A DNA stretch of 64,000 nt from Sycobia sp. Sy_11 (Eukaryota; Arthropoda; Insecta; Hymenoptera; Epichrysomallidae). The notes under the pieces are model-generated. The model was given only the letters and a program-made list of their open reading frames with translations, did no database searches and was not told where the DNA came from. Below are positions 11,001 to 24,187 of the stretch, piece by piece. The translations under genes were made by a program, and so were the position numbers. Position 1 is the stretch's first letter. Each line of letters opens with the position of its first letter. The stretch is from positions 686,501-750,500 of the forward strand of contig JACCIC010000014.1 of the NCBI GenBank assembly GCA_018907035.1. The letters are read 5' to 3'.

Positions 11001-13240
11001 ACGATGACCCGTTGAATAAAATTATGTCAATTTTACTGCTCGAATAATTGTCCGCGTGTCTATTTACTGGCGCAATGTGTGGTGGCTCGAAAGGCTCGGA
11101 TGGACCGATGAAATTCCATGAAAAATTTCACTGTCTTAACGTTCCAAGTTATTTTATACTGTAAAGTGTGTACTATCATATAGACTCATATAGTTATATA
11201 CATTGATATTTAACTATTTGCATGTAATGGTACTAATACGAATCTTGACTAATTTTCAGCTAATCGGGCAGCTGGTAGTCTTTTAGGTTATGATGGATGC
11301 TTTTATGATTTTATTTCGCTGAGAATTAGAGATCCAGTCTGTAATAGTTTTGCATGGAAAGAAAAAATGATTATTATTTACTAAGTGCAACCTTCAATAT
11401 GGAAATCACTCTTTGTATATTTCTGTGCTGCTGAAATGTTGCAAGGCCTTTACTTTTGCAAAGTTATTGCACGCAATCAAAGAAACAGTTCATCATATTC
11501 TACCATCAGCGGACTGAAAATTAAGTTGAGAGCTCTGTTTTTACAAGGTAATTTTTAAAGAGGCATCTTCCAAGTTGCTTTATTTCTATTTGATAATAGA
11601 ACATTTTTCAAAAGAAATTACTAAGCATTTCGTAAGAATTTATTTTTGTTAGCGTGTCCTTGAAAATACCTTTTTACTCGAGATTACATCCTTGGATACA
11701 TCGCATATTACAATAAGATTATGTTGAACTTGTAATTTGTTACGTCTCCGTTCGTTGGCCCTTACTTCCAACAATTTACGATATCAGAAATCAAGGAAAG
11801 TTTACCTCAATTATAAACTTCACGTTATATTTTATACTTTTTTCCATTTCAACTAATTTACCATTCATACTAATGTATTTGTATAGGAAATTAGCGTTTC
11901 TGCGTATTTTGATCACGTTTCTGTCACACAGTGCGCGATTATCGATTCTGTTGTCCACTGCGAATAAATGCACGTGGCGAAAATGGAAATGTGCAAGAAT
12001 TTGAATACAGATTGTATATATATATATATATATATACATATATATGATTAGTCTCATCTGATTGTAAATATCTGGGTTACGATAGCTCCGCTCGTCCAGA
12101 ATAGCCCGCCGCGCGTTAAATTGAGATCGCGATAACTTGAAAACGGTCTTCCCGGACCGCGCCGTAAGTAACGTCGCGCCATACTGTCTTTTTTTTTTGT
12201 TACTCTAGATGTGGTCGAACGGCTTATTACGACTGGTCTCAGATTTTTTCTTTAAATAGTATTCTACTGGTATTATAATTTTCCGAAATTAACGAATAAT
12301 TTCAAAAGCGAAGTGGCTACATTCGCGCGTAATAAAATCAACTCACGACATTTTTATCTCTCTTGGTTTTGGACTCTATAGTAATCCTACAGTAACTCAT
12401 GACCGAAAGATAATTATCTATAACAAAATCATTGAAATATTCTTTAGGTTTACCCTTAAATTAGTTATTCCGTACTGGCGATCGTTAATCCAAGTATAGA
12501 ATATCATTGCGAAATTAGTACGGTAGAAGAATTTTGCTGTCTTAAAGGTTTCCTATTGACAAAATAACGAAGTTGATCTTAATTTATTAACATTTTTATC
12601 ACTTGAAACTTGTGTATTTAATATTTTTCCCGATATCTTAAGACACATTGGAATTTGGAAGTAAAAATGACGAAGACAATGATTTAAGCTACAAGGAACT
12701 ACTTTTTTATTGAATATCACATAGTTTTGTACTGTGTAAGTAACTTCTGTTATTTGAATATAAATTATCTGTTAAGAAAATTTAATAATTGAAAAATCAG
12801 TAATTATCAGCGATCATTGTCTAATGTTTTTTTAGAAGCATTAAAATTTTTAATAAAATTCAAGCTGCGAATTAATGGAGATTCCAGCTGGATCAGAGAA
12901 CGAACTATTTACTTCTACTAAATCAACCAAACGATACGACTAAAATCTGAACTAAGAACTATTCTTTACGTTTTTTATTTGTTTATGTATAAGATTATCT
13001 TAAAATTTCCAAAAATATCGGGACTATTCACAAGAATAATCTCCGCCGAGAAATATCGCTGTATCCATTATTTCGCAATAATTTAACGTCGAACACTGGC
13101 TCAATTGTACACATCGTTCGATTCACTTTTTTAATAATTTCTTTTTGTTTTTTTTTTTTGTTTCTTTTTTTTTTGTATTTTTTTTTCTGCTCGACGCGTA
13201 ACTCGCGTTTTCTATAATAAAGCCAAACTATTCATCATCG
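11001..13240. other. AT-rich intronic stretch
   Basis: About 2.2 kb of single-copy AT-rich DNA with a short (TA)n at 12016-12036 and a T-rich run at 13125-13190. I saw no gene, RNA or element. Confidence 0.6.
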
Positions 13241-13443
13241 GTTTAAAATGAAAAATGCCAGAGCGCAAAACAGCGCGCCGGCCATAATTCTGCCAGGCCG
13301 GCGCGCGCCGCGACCTCTCTCCATAGAGTAGAAATGTTCAATTTCGCGATCGGAGTCGGCGGCTGGTCAGACGGAACGTCACTAACAGGTGCGTCGCCCA
13401 TATTTCGTAGCCGAGCGGGAAAATGAGGAGAGTCCGCGCGCGC

Positions 13444-13445
<2 letters not shown>

Positions 13446-13489
<44 letters not shown>
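13446..13489. repeat. (TA)22
   Basis: TA run in a short CpG-rich block (13250-13640). A GT-rich stretch follows at 13556-13590. Confidence 0.95.
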
Positions 13490-13492
<3 letters not shown>

Positions 13493-13689
13493 GCACACGT
13501 GTATAATACGCGCGGTGTACATTTTTCTAAAGCTCGACGTGAACGTTATATATATTGTGTGTTTGCGTGTGCGTGTGTTTGTGTGTGTGTATGCATATGT
13601 AAAACGGGAGCGGGTAAAGACATTACTTTTGATCCGTTGGAGGGGGAGAAGGGCAAATGTTTAATTACTTGTACGATTTTTGCCGTTCG

Positions 13690-14371
13690 TTGCAATATTT
13701 GAATGCGATATTATTGCAAATACGGAAACATAAGCAAATATTTGGAAGGTCAACAGCGACGATATTCTAAAATCTATAGTTGGACAAATAAACAAGGCTG
13801 AAAAAAAACCGATAAATATATACGAATCTCCTGTATAATTTTATACGTTGGATTGTTTGAAGATGCGTAAAATTCGACGACAATAATTAATTTAGCGCGA
13901 GCTGACATTTTATATTAGAATTTTTGTTAATTTAGCTGTAATCATTCGATACCAAATACGACGATCTTACGATTCATCGACGAGTTTTTTTTCACAGTTG
14001 CCGAATAATAATCGTGTTTCGTTTTTTTTTTTTAGTTTTGCATTTATATGAAAAAATATACATTGCCCTCGCTTCTAGTCTACATTAATTAACCCTGCCG
14101 CGAAAATGTATTTCGTTAATTTACCTAATAATATGAATTTACGCCCAAATCTCGCGATTAAGACAAAGTCTTATACAAACGTGCAAGATCTGATATAATT
14201 AAGAGGGGGATGCGCGCGGAATTTAATTCATTGAGCTACAGATGCTGGCAGGCTTCCATGGATTATGAAAAAAAAAATCTATCGGTATAATATCCTATTA
14301 AACGAACAAACGATGTCGACAAAATGGAAAATCTTCATCACGTCAGCGTTAATGGTCGAATTAAATTACAT

Positions 14372-14376
<5 letters not shown>
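13690..14376. other. AT-rich intronic stretch, nothing recognised
   Basis: Single-copy AT-rich DNA. Confidence 0.55.

Positions 14377-14426
<50 letters not shown>
14377..14426. repeat. (TA)25
   Basis: TA run; paired with a second one at 14613-14660. Confidence 0.95.
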
Positions 14427-14430
<4 letters not shown>

Positions 14431-14609
14431 CACATTTGGATGGAAATTCAAATTCATTGCTTCTTCGCGTTCCAATTTCAAGCCTGACCACGTCAAAAAA
14501 TCTAATTTGCTTCGCTGCATCATTATTTCTTCGCAATCCTTCCTACACCCATCCATGCAGAACTAAAGGAAAAAGAACAGCGAATAAAGCGTTTCGGGTC
14601 ACTTTCTTC

Positions 14610-14612
<3 letters not shown>

Positions 14613-14660
<48 letters not shown>
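14613..14660. repeat. (TA)24
   Basis: Uninterrupted TA run. Read-through of both tracts creates a spurious 249-codon open frame (14265-15014). Confidence 0.95.
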
Positions 14661-14665
<5 letters not shown>

Positions 14666-14794
14666 TGATTATTATTTTTCCGCGGCTTTGCCCGATCGGC
14701 TTATGGCCGATGATGGGTGGCATAGCGCGAGAGAAAAAGAGAACCCCCCGAAGCAGTCGTTAATACAAATTGCCGCGCAACGCTACGGAGTGCT

Positions 14795-14795
14795 C

Positions 14796-14858
<63 letters not shown>

Positions 14859-14880
14859 AGAGGAGAGGAGAGAGAGAGAG
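14795..14880. repeat. Interrupted (GA)n, 86 nt
   Basis: GA run broken by single extra G bases (AGGAG), an all-purine strand over the whole tract. Confidence 0.95.
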
Positions 14881-15033
14881 CAGCGATTCGCAGCTTGCCC
14901 GCTCCCCTCGCCGCCGTCGTCGGCCATTATCTCCGGCGTCGCGCGGTTAACGACGTCCACTGTTTTTTCGCGCGCGGGCGTTCGCGCTTATGCGCCCAAA
15001 GGAGTGTTTCCTAACGAGGGGATAAGGATGCAG

Positions 15034-15037
<4 letters not shown>

Positions 15038-15081
<44 letters not shown>
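15038..15081. repeat. (GA)22
   Basis: Second purine tract of the block. A (CT)n follows at 15615-15649. Confidence 0.95.
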
Positions 15082-15085
<4 letters not shown>

Positions 15086-15611
15086 TTCGGCTAAGAGCGG
15101 GAGAAAATGAGGAGAGGGGGCGGAAGAGAAAGAATCTCGGTCGGAGCGATATGAAAAGCCATTACTCCCGCGCGCGCCCTCTTCCGCGAGGGGTATAATT
15201 GTTCGTTGCCGTGGAAGACGTCTTTGCGCCCATGCATAGAGCGGCGTAAAGCGCCGGAGGACGAGAAACGAGAGGTTTGGTTTTATTTAAAAATATGTTT
15301 AGTATACATAAGCGAGAGAGAAATGTGGGCCACGGCGCCGGACGTCAACGGGCGAGCGATCTGTCAGCCTCTCTTTCCCCCCCCCCCCAACCGCTCACTC
15401 ACTCACATACTCATTTCGCACTGCCCTGCTCGAGCTGCGAGAGCAGAGCATATATGTATAGGTAGAACGCATGAGCACAGTCGAGTTCGGCGAATGATTT
15501 ATTTTCGGTTCCGCGGTATCTTTCCGTCTCTCTCACTCTCTCTTTTTCTCTCGGCGATTCGGTCGGGTTCGTATAAAGCGTGTCGGCTATGCACTTTTAA
15601 CTCTGTCTCCC

Positions 15612-15614
<3 letters not shown>

Positions 15615-15649
<35 letters not shown>
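15615..15649. repeat. (CT)17
   Basis: Uninterrupted CT run, inverted relative to the GA tracts at 14795 and 15038. Confidence 0.95.
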
Positions 15650-15653
<4 letters not shown>

Positions 15654-15829
15654 GGCTATCTTTCTCTACACGACGCTTTTCATCTCAGGTGACTTTATTA
15701 GTCAAAGACGAATTTTCCCGCGCACATCCCGGGGTGATAAACTGTGCGTGATCAGGCAATTTTGTTCCGGCATGCTTGGTGCATTTTTCTTTTTTCAAAA
15801 TCTCCGGCAAGGGCGCGCTTCGTTCGCTT

Positions 15830-16650
15830 AGAATATTGAAAGTGAAATGAGATGGGGATAAAAGGACGAGTTTGACCTAGAATGTTTTTGACTGAGTACA
15901 GAAGGATCAGTAAACGAGTGAAGCGAATATTGTAAATATTCGAAATAATACAAATTCAAATTATTAACCATTTTATATGTATAAATCCATCTCTTTAGAT
16001 CCTCCACCAAACCTTGTTATAGATCGACGTCTCTTTCATCCGAAGAGTTTTATCGCTGTCGAATCTCTCGAACCACCCGGTCACTATTCATGTGATTTTT
16101 AAATCACAAAAGTTGCCATACATTCATCCTTTTTCACCCTCCACGGTTCTATTTGAAACTGTAGTCGAGCCGCCGGGCCTTTACCCCCTTCGGTTTTCAA
16201 ATTTTTGGAAACCGCTTGAAAGGAACGAAAAGCAAAGTAATATATATTTTAACAAAGGTTTCCGTTATGAATAATATCGCTTAATATACCCTGGAATCGT
16301 GCATTAGTCCTCGAGTATCGAAATAAATATGTAGTCGACAATCAAATATACATTCAAGCTGTATTCAAATATATGTTCAAATATATGAAAAATATATATT
16401 TAAGTGTATTTAGAAAAACCTATTCGTTTCATCCATGTATGCGATCAATCGTTATATCTTTTTTAATCAGGTATTCTTGCTATTTTCAGTTTCTTCAAAT
16501 TCAATCTTAAACCCATATATTATTTCGAATAGAAGAATTTAGAAAGGCATTTTAGATACAATTTAAATATTTAATTTTTTTTTTTCAACGGCACCTTATT
16601 ACTTCTTTAGAACTTCGCTCAAATCATATTTCATTATTAGACTGATTTTT
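15830..16650. other. AT-rich intronic stretch, nothing recognised
   Basis: Single-copy AT-rich DNA bordering the decayed coding remnant. Confidence 0.5.
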
Positions 16651-16660
16651 TTTCTGTTCT

Positions 16661-17778
16661 TTAATACGATTTAATAAAATTTTCAATTCTCCAATGTTCA
16701 ATAAAATGATCGGGGTACGTATTGAACAGACGACCGCTGATATTCCATCGAAAAGTCACTTTTGAAATTCCATTGGCATAAATATTTTCAATAATTCTCT
16801 GAGCATCTGATCGATAGTGAGCTGGCTCAAATAGCCAAGCTTCAAGTTTGAAGATGGTTGCACAAACTAAATTAAAACTTCTTAGGTAGTAAAGAGGTTT
16901 TCTTATTCTTATTTAGATCGCAAGTATGGATGGCTTCTTCATCGTCTCACTGGTAGCCACACTTAGCACGACTATCAGATAAAACATTAAGAACACCAAA
17001 TTATTGTTCGAAACTGACAGTTTCGTTTCAAAGAGATGGATTTGGGCTTGAAAAGAGCTGCAATCGTCACCATTTATTCCATCGATCTCTCCTGAATAGC
17101 GTTAGTATTAATTATGCGCTGAAGTTTTGCACTCGGTTTATCAAGTATATCTGGGAGGAACAGTTTATCCTTCATGATTTATTTTGTAGATCAGAGCGAC
17201 CGTTAATGGTTCACCAAAATCAAAACCAAGACCAGATTTCTAACAAGTAATGTCAATGAAACTCTGATCTTGGTCTTGCATATACTATTTTAAATATGAC
17301 GTATACAAGACCGAGATTATAGTTTGAATATCGGTACTTTTTCGCCACCTAGACAATATTATGGCCAAATTCAGCCTTGGTCTTGGCATTGCCGAAGTAT
17401 TAGCGGTCCCGTTGGTGTGATTCACCACGTGCAAGAGCGCACCGTCACGACTCATCGAAATTCTTCAAGTTTTCAATACAGATCCGATAACTCTAGTGGC
17501 CCAGTGCTGTCAGTGATGATTCGTCCTTTCAGTGCCCTTAGCTCGGCAATGTTCTGCACGACAGACGCTATAATTACGCTGGAATCTGGATTAGCATCCA
17601 GAGGAAATATGGTTTTCTTCGGAAAAACCGAAGCGAGAGAACCATCGCAGACGACAATGATTGGATCTTCTTCGACCAGTTTCTTTCATTGGAAATCACG
17701 AGGCTTTTCGAATATTGCCAGAAAATTTTGCCAATTTGGAAAAGTCGGTGCAATTCTTGATGGTGAAATGGCGAAGTC
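16661..17778 (-). pseudogene. Decayed coding remnant of unknown family
   Basis: The minus strand carries successive open segments in changing frames with protein-like composition and no simple repeats. They are 17778-17689, then after a TGA 17685-17476 (70 codons, including IIVVCDGSLASVFPKK and ALKGRIITDSTGPLELSDLY). Next come 17458-17288 in another frame, a short piece near 17221-17168, and 17101-16917. The last, 16913-16664, includes FEPAHYRSDAQRIIENIYAN and ends at a stop. At least two stops are TGA where TGG would give an aromatic residue in a plausible context (after FQ; after DLY). This pattern suggests an old coding sequence broken by stops and frameshifts. I do not recognise the family: it could be a transposon, a viral insertion or a host gene copy. 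A 165-codon open frame on the plus strand here is its antisense shadow. Confidence 0.45.
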
Positions 17779-17829
17779 TTATCGAATGGAAAGGACACGG
17801 ATTATGAAAAATCCATTGTAAAGCATGAT

Positions 17830-18460
17830 TACTACGAGCTCTCAACATCCTATATCACTTCTGTTCAGTATAAAAGCCTTATCTATTAGGTAGATCATCT
17901 ACGATTTATTTGACATTATACGTAGCTTCTAAACTATTTAACATACACTTATGCACTATTATCTGAAATTATCGGTATCTTCATCAAATATTCCTTTATA
18001 GTTTTAGCCCATTAGTTGCTAGCACAATCATAAAAGACTTTCGCTTGCTTCTTTTAAGATCTAATAATAATACTTCGCCATCGTATGCAGAATGCGCGCA
18101 AATTTTCGCGTAATCAGCATTACGACTTGAAAGAATACTACTGTCTACATTACCAATAATACGATTACTGAAAATAGAACGAGAGAAAGAGAGAAAATTT
18201 ATGTAAACAAAGAGATGACTGTGCAGCTATTTTGGAAATCGAGGCAAAAGGGAATATTTGCAAACGTGGCGCGATGCTCGGCTCGTATCCGTATGCGTGG
18301 GTCTATGGAAAAGGAACGTGATAAGAGGTAGTTGCGTTTATTTTAATGCCATACAATGAATATATTCATTAAAGACTCAACTACTGCATTATTCATATTG
18401 AAAACGAAGAGCGCGCGCACACACAGGCGCAATAGCTATAAAATTCTCTTTCACGATACG
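17830..18460. other. Intronic stretch, nothing recognised
   Basis: AT-rich, no repeats of note. I could not extend the remnant into it. Confidence 0.5.
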
Positions 18461-18462
18461 CT

Positions 18463-18472
18463 ATATATATAC

Positions 18473-18504
<32 letters not shown>

Positions 18505-18551
18505 TACACACACTATACACAACACACTATATATATATATATATATATATA
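18463..18551. repeat. Compound (TA)/(CA) repeat
   Basis: TA, ACAT, CA and ACAC-TATAC units ending in a (TA)n. Confidence 0.9.
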
Positions 18552-18599
18552 AATTTTCAGATCATTCTACCGATACACAAAACAGACGGGCGTTTTTAA

Positions 18600-19309
18600 T
18601 GATTCCTTCGTACGTTAAACGCGCGAGAAAAGCTCCCGCGTCGCCTTCTCCCAGTCAGACGCGGGCGAAGAAAGCCGTCTCGGCGAAGCCGAAGGCGCGA
18701 AATTATGGGTTTTCGCGACGGGTAAGGCGCGGAGGGGGGGGGCCGAGCAAATTAAGCCGACGCCCAAGAACAAAAAAAAAAAGACCCCGCGTCGAAACAT
18801 TGTAATTTAGAGCGGGCGAACTTTTGCCGGCCCTCGCGAAAATACTAACTATGTCAAATAAATAGCCGAGCGAACCCGTACGCCGCGGCGCGAGACGCGG
18901 AGTGTTGGCCTTTTAATAGAACCCCGGGGACGCGAACATTATATTGTCGTACGGTGGGCCACCGGCCCGCGACCGTCCAGCGCTCCGTCCACGCGTCCGT
19001 TTGCAAGCGCCTGTTGTATATAGAGGGGCGGTGGCAGGCGGGGTGTAAAATAAACAACAAAGCGGCCGTACGATGTCGTATAACGTTTATTAACGGGAAA
19101 ACAAAAACAATAGAAATAGACGAAACGAGTTTGGCTCGGTGACTTTTTCGAAAAAGGTAAAAAAAAAAAAAAAAAACGAAGAACAAAAAGTAATGGCGAA
19201 GAGTACATTGTTTCGTCAGGTACATTGTAAGACGGCACTGGCCGAATATTGACGAGCATGGCCGCACGGGCCTTCCGAATTTCCAACCTCTGATATGCAT
19301 CAGCGACAG

Positions 19310-19310
<1 letters not shown>
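18600..19310. other. CpG-rich block
   Basis: GC-rich, with an A run at 19159-19176. Basic open frames here (for example Lys/Arg/Ala-rich at 18600-18805) look compositional. Confidence 0.45.

Positions 19311-19312
<2 letters not shown>

Positions 19313-19361
<49 letters not shown>
19313..19361. repeat. (GA)24, left arm of a GA/CT inverted pair
   Basis: Separated by 70 nt from the (CT)n at 19432-19464. Together they could form a stem of about 33 bp. Confidence 0.95.
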
Positions 19362-19364
<3 letters not shown>

Positions 19365-19430
19365 ATGCACCTTATAGCGTGCATCATGTATTATAATGAG
19401 CGGGTCTCTTACTCTCTGTCTGTCTTTCTT

Positions 19431-19431
<1 letters not shown>

Positions 19432-19464
<33 letters not shown>
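19432..19464. repeat. (CT)16, right arm of the inverted pair
   Basis: Complementary to 19313-19361. Confidence 0.95.
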
Positions 19465-19469
<5 letters not shown>

Positions 19470-19809
19470 GACCGGAGAGAGCGCGAGCTATATCGAGATG
19501 GTTTAGTATTTTAAGCGTCGCTCATTGTAATGCCGTGTGTCAACGAGGAGGAGAAGGAGGATGAGGAGGAGGAGTAGAAGCCAGCTTTCTTGGTCTCTCT
19601 GTTTTTTAGCCGACCAGCCCCCCTCCCCCCAATCCCTCCTCATCCTCAATCTCCTTAAGTTTGGTATATAGGTCGTTACTAGCTCGACCGGACGACGGCG
19701 GAACAAAATTGTATTCGTGCGTTCCTGGTCTCCTCGTTACATGCATAACGCACGTACACACGCGGTCGAAGAGCCGGCTGTGCGAAAGCAATCAGTGAAT
19801 AAGTTTCGT

Positions 19810-19810
<1 letters not shown>

Positions 19811-19852
<42 letters not shown>
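19811..19852. repeat. (TA)20
   Basis: Uninterrupted TA run. Confidence 0.95.
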
Positions 19853-19854
<2 letters not shown>

Positions 19855-19859
19855 CTTTT

Positions 19860-20370
19860 TTTTGAAGTACGTATGTAGCTCAATTGGCAGAAATCAAATC
19901 GAAATCGATCAGATTTACTTTGCCGACAAAAAAAAATGTGAAACATATTTCTGAGAATTGCCATAATTGTATTTCTGAATATTTGTCTCGAATGTAAAAT
20001 CAATTGATAGAAATGTCATAGTTTAGGTTTTTAATCAAAACTAAGATATAAAACCTATTTTTAACCAATAGGTACAATTATAGCTTAACTTAGCTCGAGG
20101 TAATACATAAAAATTGTCAGATAGGTAAGTCGATTATAGATTTAGCCTCTGTAGTCGTTATTTTGTAAATTTCAGCACAATTTCCTTGAAACTTCGACGG
20201 ATAATCCTACCGACAACAGATCTAATCGATTCGACTCCTGCGACAGCGTTTCTTCTTCGTGGGCATGCCTAACTGTAGATATAATTTGCAACTGTAGGTA
20301 TAGTTTGCAAGGTATAATACAATTGGCAGAATTTCGTCATGTCCTTTTCATACTCGTTGGTACTTTACGG
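19860..20370. other. AT-rich stretch with a 19-bp tandem duplication
   Basis: AACTGTAGATATAATTTGC (20271-20289) is followed directly by a copy with two changes (20290-20308). Nothing else recognised. Confidence 0.6.
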
Positions 20371-20682
20371 ATTTGATGCGGTTCAAGCTCGGTGCTCGAA
20401 CCAATGGGCTCGGTCAAACACGTAACACCGTGCACAATGACCGGCTGCTGCTCCATCCGCCCTCGCCCTTCCTTCTCTGTCATCCAACGACCATATAATT
20501 ACACCTCGAGGTATCGAGATATCTAATGAGATTCCGTATATCAAAACTACATTATACGCTCGATCCCATCGTGGTACAGTGTACACACGCAACACGCGCG
20601 TGCACGCACCTATATGTATACACACATACGTACACACATCGTGCAATAGTCAGCGGGATCGAGAGCCCTGTAATATCGCGAC

Positions 20683-20684
<2 letters not shown>

Positions 20685-20721
<37 letters not shown>
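20685..20721. repeat. (GT)18 followed by GC-alternating DNA
   Basis: GT run leading into TTCGCGCGTGTGCGCGCGCGCG; strongly alternating purine-pyrimidine. Confidence 0.9.
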
Positions 20722-20722
<1 letters not shown>

Positions 20723-20729
20723 CGCGCGT

Positions 20730-21110
20730 GTGCGCGCGCGCGAGCGCGTTGTAATACCGGCAATCGAACGGTCATGCTATCACGGGATCGGAACGCGCGC
20801 CTCCTCCACCCTCCCCCCGCCCATTGATTGTTCCCGGGCGCGTGTAACTGCGCCCGCCGTCGACGTACGGCCGGCGCGTTCTGATCACGATAATTAAGCG
20901 ATCGTACTCGTACGGGGCGTCATGGGTTACGGGCGTGCCCCGCCCCCCCCCTGCTGCGCCGGATGCGCATTATATCATACGCATACGCGTGTAAGTAATT
21001 TTTCATATCGATGCGAGCTCTGTTCGATCGTCAATTTGTACGGGGCGAGGAGGGATCGGCGGGGGAGGGGGATTGAAGTACGGACGCGCGACAATGCGGG
21101 ATTTAAATGG
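20730..21110. other. CpG-rich block
   Basis: GC-rich with C runs (20943-20950) and CG-rich words. No exon recognised. Confidence 0.45.
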
Positions 21111-23705
21111 AATTTCTGCGCTGTTGGTTTGCGGGATATCAAAAATAATCGATTTCATTATAATCTTCCAAAGGGTTTGGCAAGCCTTTCAACTTGCCGA
21201 AAATTATTGCCATCGCATCACTTATTATTAAAGTTATTATTTTCTAAAAAGAAATTGAATAACATATAAGTAATAATCTAATATCTAAGCATAATATTTA
21301 ATTTTTTAATTAGAGCGACATCCGTTCCTTTTTTTTTCAGCACTCCCGGGAAGTGTCCAATGCGACGAGCCCTGGAAATCGACGCGGACGCGAAATATTT
21401 TCGGCTCTGCGAGTAATAAACGGAGCGTGTAACCAATGATATGTTGGAATAACGGGAATCTGCAGAGACAGTTAACGAAAATAGCTAGTTTTTGGAGTTG
21501 AAACGACGTTAACGTTCTTCAACAATAATACGCAACAATAAATATTGATAAATATTTTTTTCAAGTAGTGACATTTTGAAAAATCATCGTTGTGTTTGTC
21601 GAGGATCAGATGATCGTAAGTCTGCTTAAAAAAAAAAGAACTATTATTATTATATTATGATTTCGAATAGGAAAATCGACAAAGAGACTTGAGACTCAAA
21701 TACGTACGTTTCTTTTAAAACGGCGTCTCATTATTTCTTGGAAATTTCGCTAAAATCATATTTCAAGACATTCAAATCTCAAATATACAATACAATGGAC
21801 GGGTGTACATATTTAACAGTATTATAAAAAAAAAAAATCTAAATTTAATCCAAAACTTCGGCTGGCAATAAACCAAATAAATATTGCACAATATATTACA
21901 ATCCACTAATAAATTATTTACGATTTTTTTTTTACTAATGCATTCGATATTTTACACTTAATGTTAAAACGTTCTTTAAAATCGCAGATGTTTCGTACAT
22001 TTCCATCTATCGCGGCGCCGATAACGCCGAACGGTTTAAGCCTCTCCGTATCTGCCTGGACGAGTCGCGTATAATTTATTATTGTTACGTTATTTTTTTC
22101 ATAAACTCTTTCGCAAACAGTAATAAATTTTATTGCGCGAAATTCAAAGTACGAAATTTGCTTTACAGGTAAAATTAATTCGACATGGTCGCCGGGCGTT
22201 ATTCATGGGACTCGCGCTCGTTCGAATATCTCTGGAATCTGCGGAATCGTTTTCGACGTGGCTCAAACACCCGTAGTTCGTCCAGCCACACTTATTTCGC
22301 TCGTTACTTTTAGACAGATTTCCCAAGGACGCCGCGACACCTTGGAAGGAAATTCCGTTCCGTTGAAGAATTCGTCGAGACTCGCTTTGCAGACCGCTCG
22401 AATCATCCAACGTTCAATAAGACATAAAACAGTCGTAAACCTGATCGCTCCTTCAATTCGGTCGTCATCAGTGGCTTTTTAAGCCGCGAACTTAGCTCAA
22501 ATATTATTAATTTAATTTTTTTTAGCTCTAATGCAGTACTTTTTTTATTAAAACATAATTACTTCTATCTTCCTATCCCTTTAATATTTTTATTACATTA
22601 TATATTTTAATGTTCCTCTAGCAATAACTATTAATTTCCTTCTCATAGTAAGTAAAAAACAAAAAAAAAGGGATCTAATCGTGTTGACTTTATATTCTTG
22701 ACCTAACATTTTCCAATATGTCTTGACTGCATAATATATACAGGGCATAAAACATTAATGGATGAATGCCATGGAACATTATCGAAATTTCGTTATCTTT
22801 ACGATTGAATTATGCTAGCCATGTGTACATTTGGTTCGCACGTTTTCTATCTGAAATTTGCGGGCTTTGTCGGTAATTGATCAATACACTATGAGTATTT
22901 TTCGTCGCTTTTTAATCGCGACGAGAATCACCGCCTTCCCGCAAACACCCAACGGACAATGCGGGCTCGAGCCTCGCTTTTCCAACGATACTTTAACGAC
23001 GCGACGAGTCATAAATCCGGCATTACGCGCGTGAATAAATCTCTGCGAGCCCTAATGGAATTTCAGAGCGGATAATGGGAAATCAAATGATCGCCGCGCG
23101 CGGCTGCTTATTAATCATCCGGCCGAATATTCGTCCCCGTACGGGGGGTCGTTGCTTTTTTTTTAGATCGATCGAAGTTAAAAAAAAAAAAAAACGAAAA
23201 AAAAGAAACGGGTGTGAACGAAAAAAAGTCGATTGAAAATTTCAAGCGGCATTGATTTTGTCCGTAGGCTCGAAAATTTTTCTCAACGAGATAAAATCGG
23301 GATTTTTACGGTCTGTGCTGTTTTTGCATAATAATCGAATATTTCATAAAACGTTAAAATAATCACAAATTATTGCAATCGACATACTTTTAGAATTTAT
23401 CGAAGCGTAAAAGATTGTACTGTGCGTATATAATTTTTCAAGTATACTCTTTAATTTCTAAAAATGTATCTTCAAATTAATGCTAATGCCAATGAATAGA
23501 GAATAATGCCAATGAACTTTTGCTTCGCGATTATTTTGTAAAATTGGAAATACAAAGACGAATAGGTTGCGTACCTATTAAGATCAATTTAATGCGTTAT
23601 CGTGTTACACTATAAGTAATTATCGATTGAAATTTATTTCTTAATTTTGTTTTTGTTTTGCAATATATAATTGTTATTGATATGTGCAAAGAAGAAAAGT
23701 CATAC
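21111..23705. other. Mostly AT-rich intronic stretch
   Basis: A short CpG-rich piece at 22900-23160 interrupts it, and there are A/T runs near 23155-23220. Open frames at 22144-22482 on both strands have no recognisable motif. Confidence 0.5.
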
Positions 23706-23708
23706 GAA

Positions 23709-23710
<2 letters not shown>

Positions 23711-23750
<40 letters not shown>

Positions 23751-23762
23751 ATATATATATAT
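23711..23762. repeat. (TA)n with a GTGTGT interruption
   Basis: TA run broken once at 23744-23750. Confidence 0.95.
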
Positions 23763-24100
23763 AGTCTAAGAAAATTTCTAAAATAATTTAATACTCTTCT
23801 CTCTTTGACTCGAATAGCTTGTGCGAATCTATTGTTAAATATTATTTTATTATAATCTTATAGATGTTTGAAAAAATATCAATAAAAAAAAGTGGCAAAG
23901 AGAAGTACATTATCGCCAGGAGTACATTAGCCGTATATTTATGTGAAAAAAATGCGAATTATTTTGCATTAAAAATATATACTTATAAAAGTTAAATTGA
24001 TATGAGAACAATAGTGTTCGGAACATTTAGGAATAATCATGAACTTTTAACGTAAACATTCTACCATGGTTCTGTGTTTATATTATTTTTTTTCGGTCGT

Positions 24101-24103
<3 letters not shown>

Positions 24104-24186
<83 letters not shown>
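24104..24186. repeat. (TA)22 followed by (CA)19
   Basis: TA tract to 24147, then ACAC to 24186. The CA part is (UG)n in the CELF pre-mRNA. Confidence 0.95.

Positions 24187-24187
<1 letters not shown>

Noticed and set aside
14265..15014. 249-codon open frame
   Set aside because: Two (TA)n tracts and a GA tract supply over half the residues.
17324..17821. 165-codon plus-strand open frame
   Set aside because: The minus strand reads as more protein-like; this is most likely the antisense shadow of the decayed remnant.
20380..20430. tRNA B-box-like words (GCTCGAACCAAT)
   Set aside because: No A box at the right distance and no cloverleaf arms.
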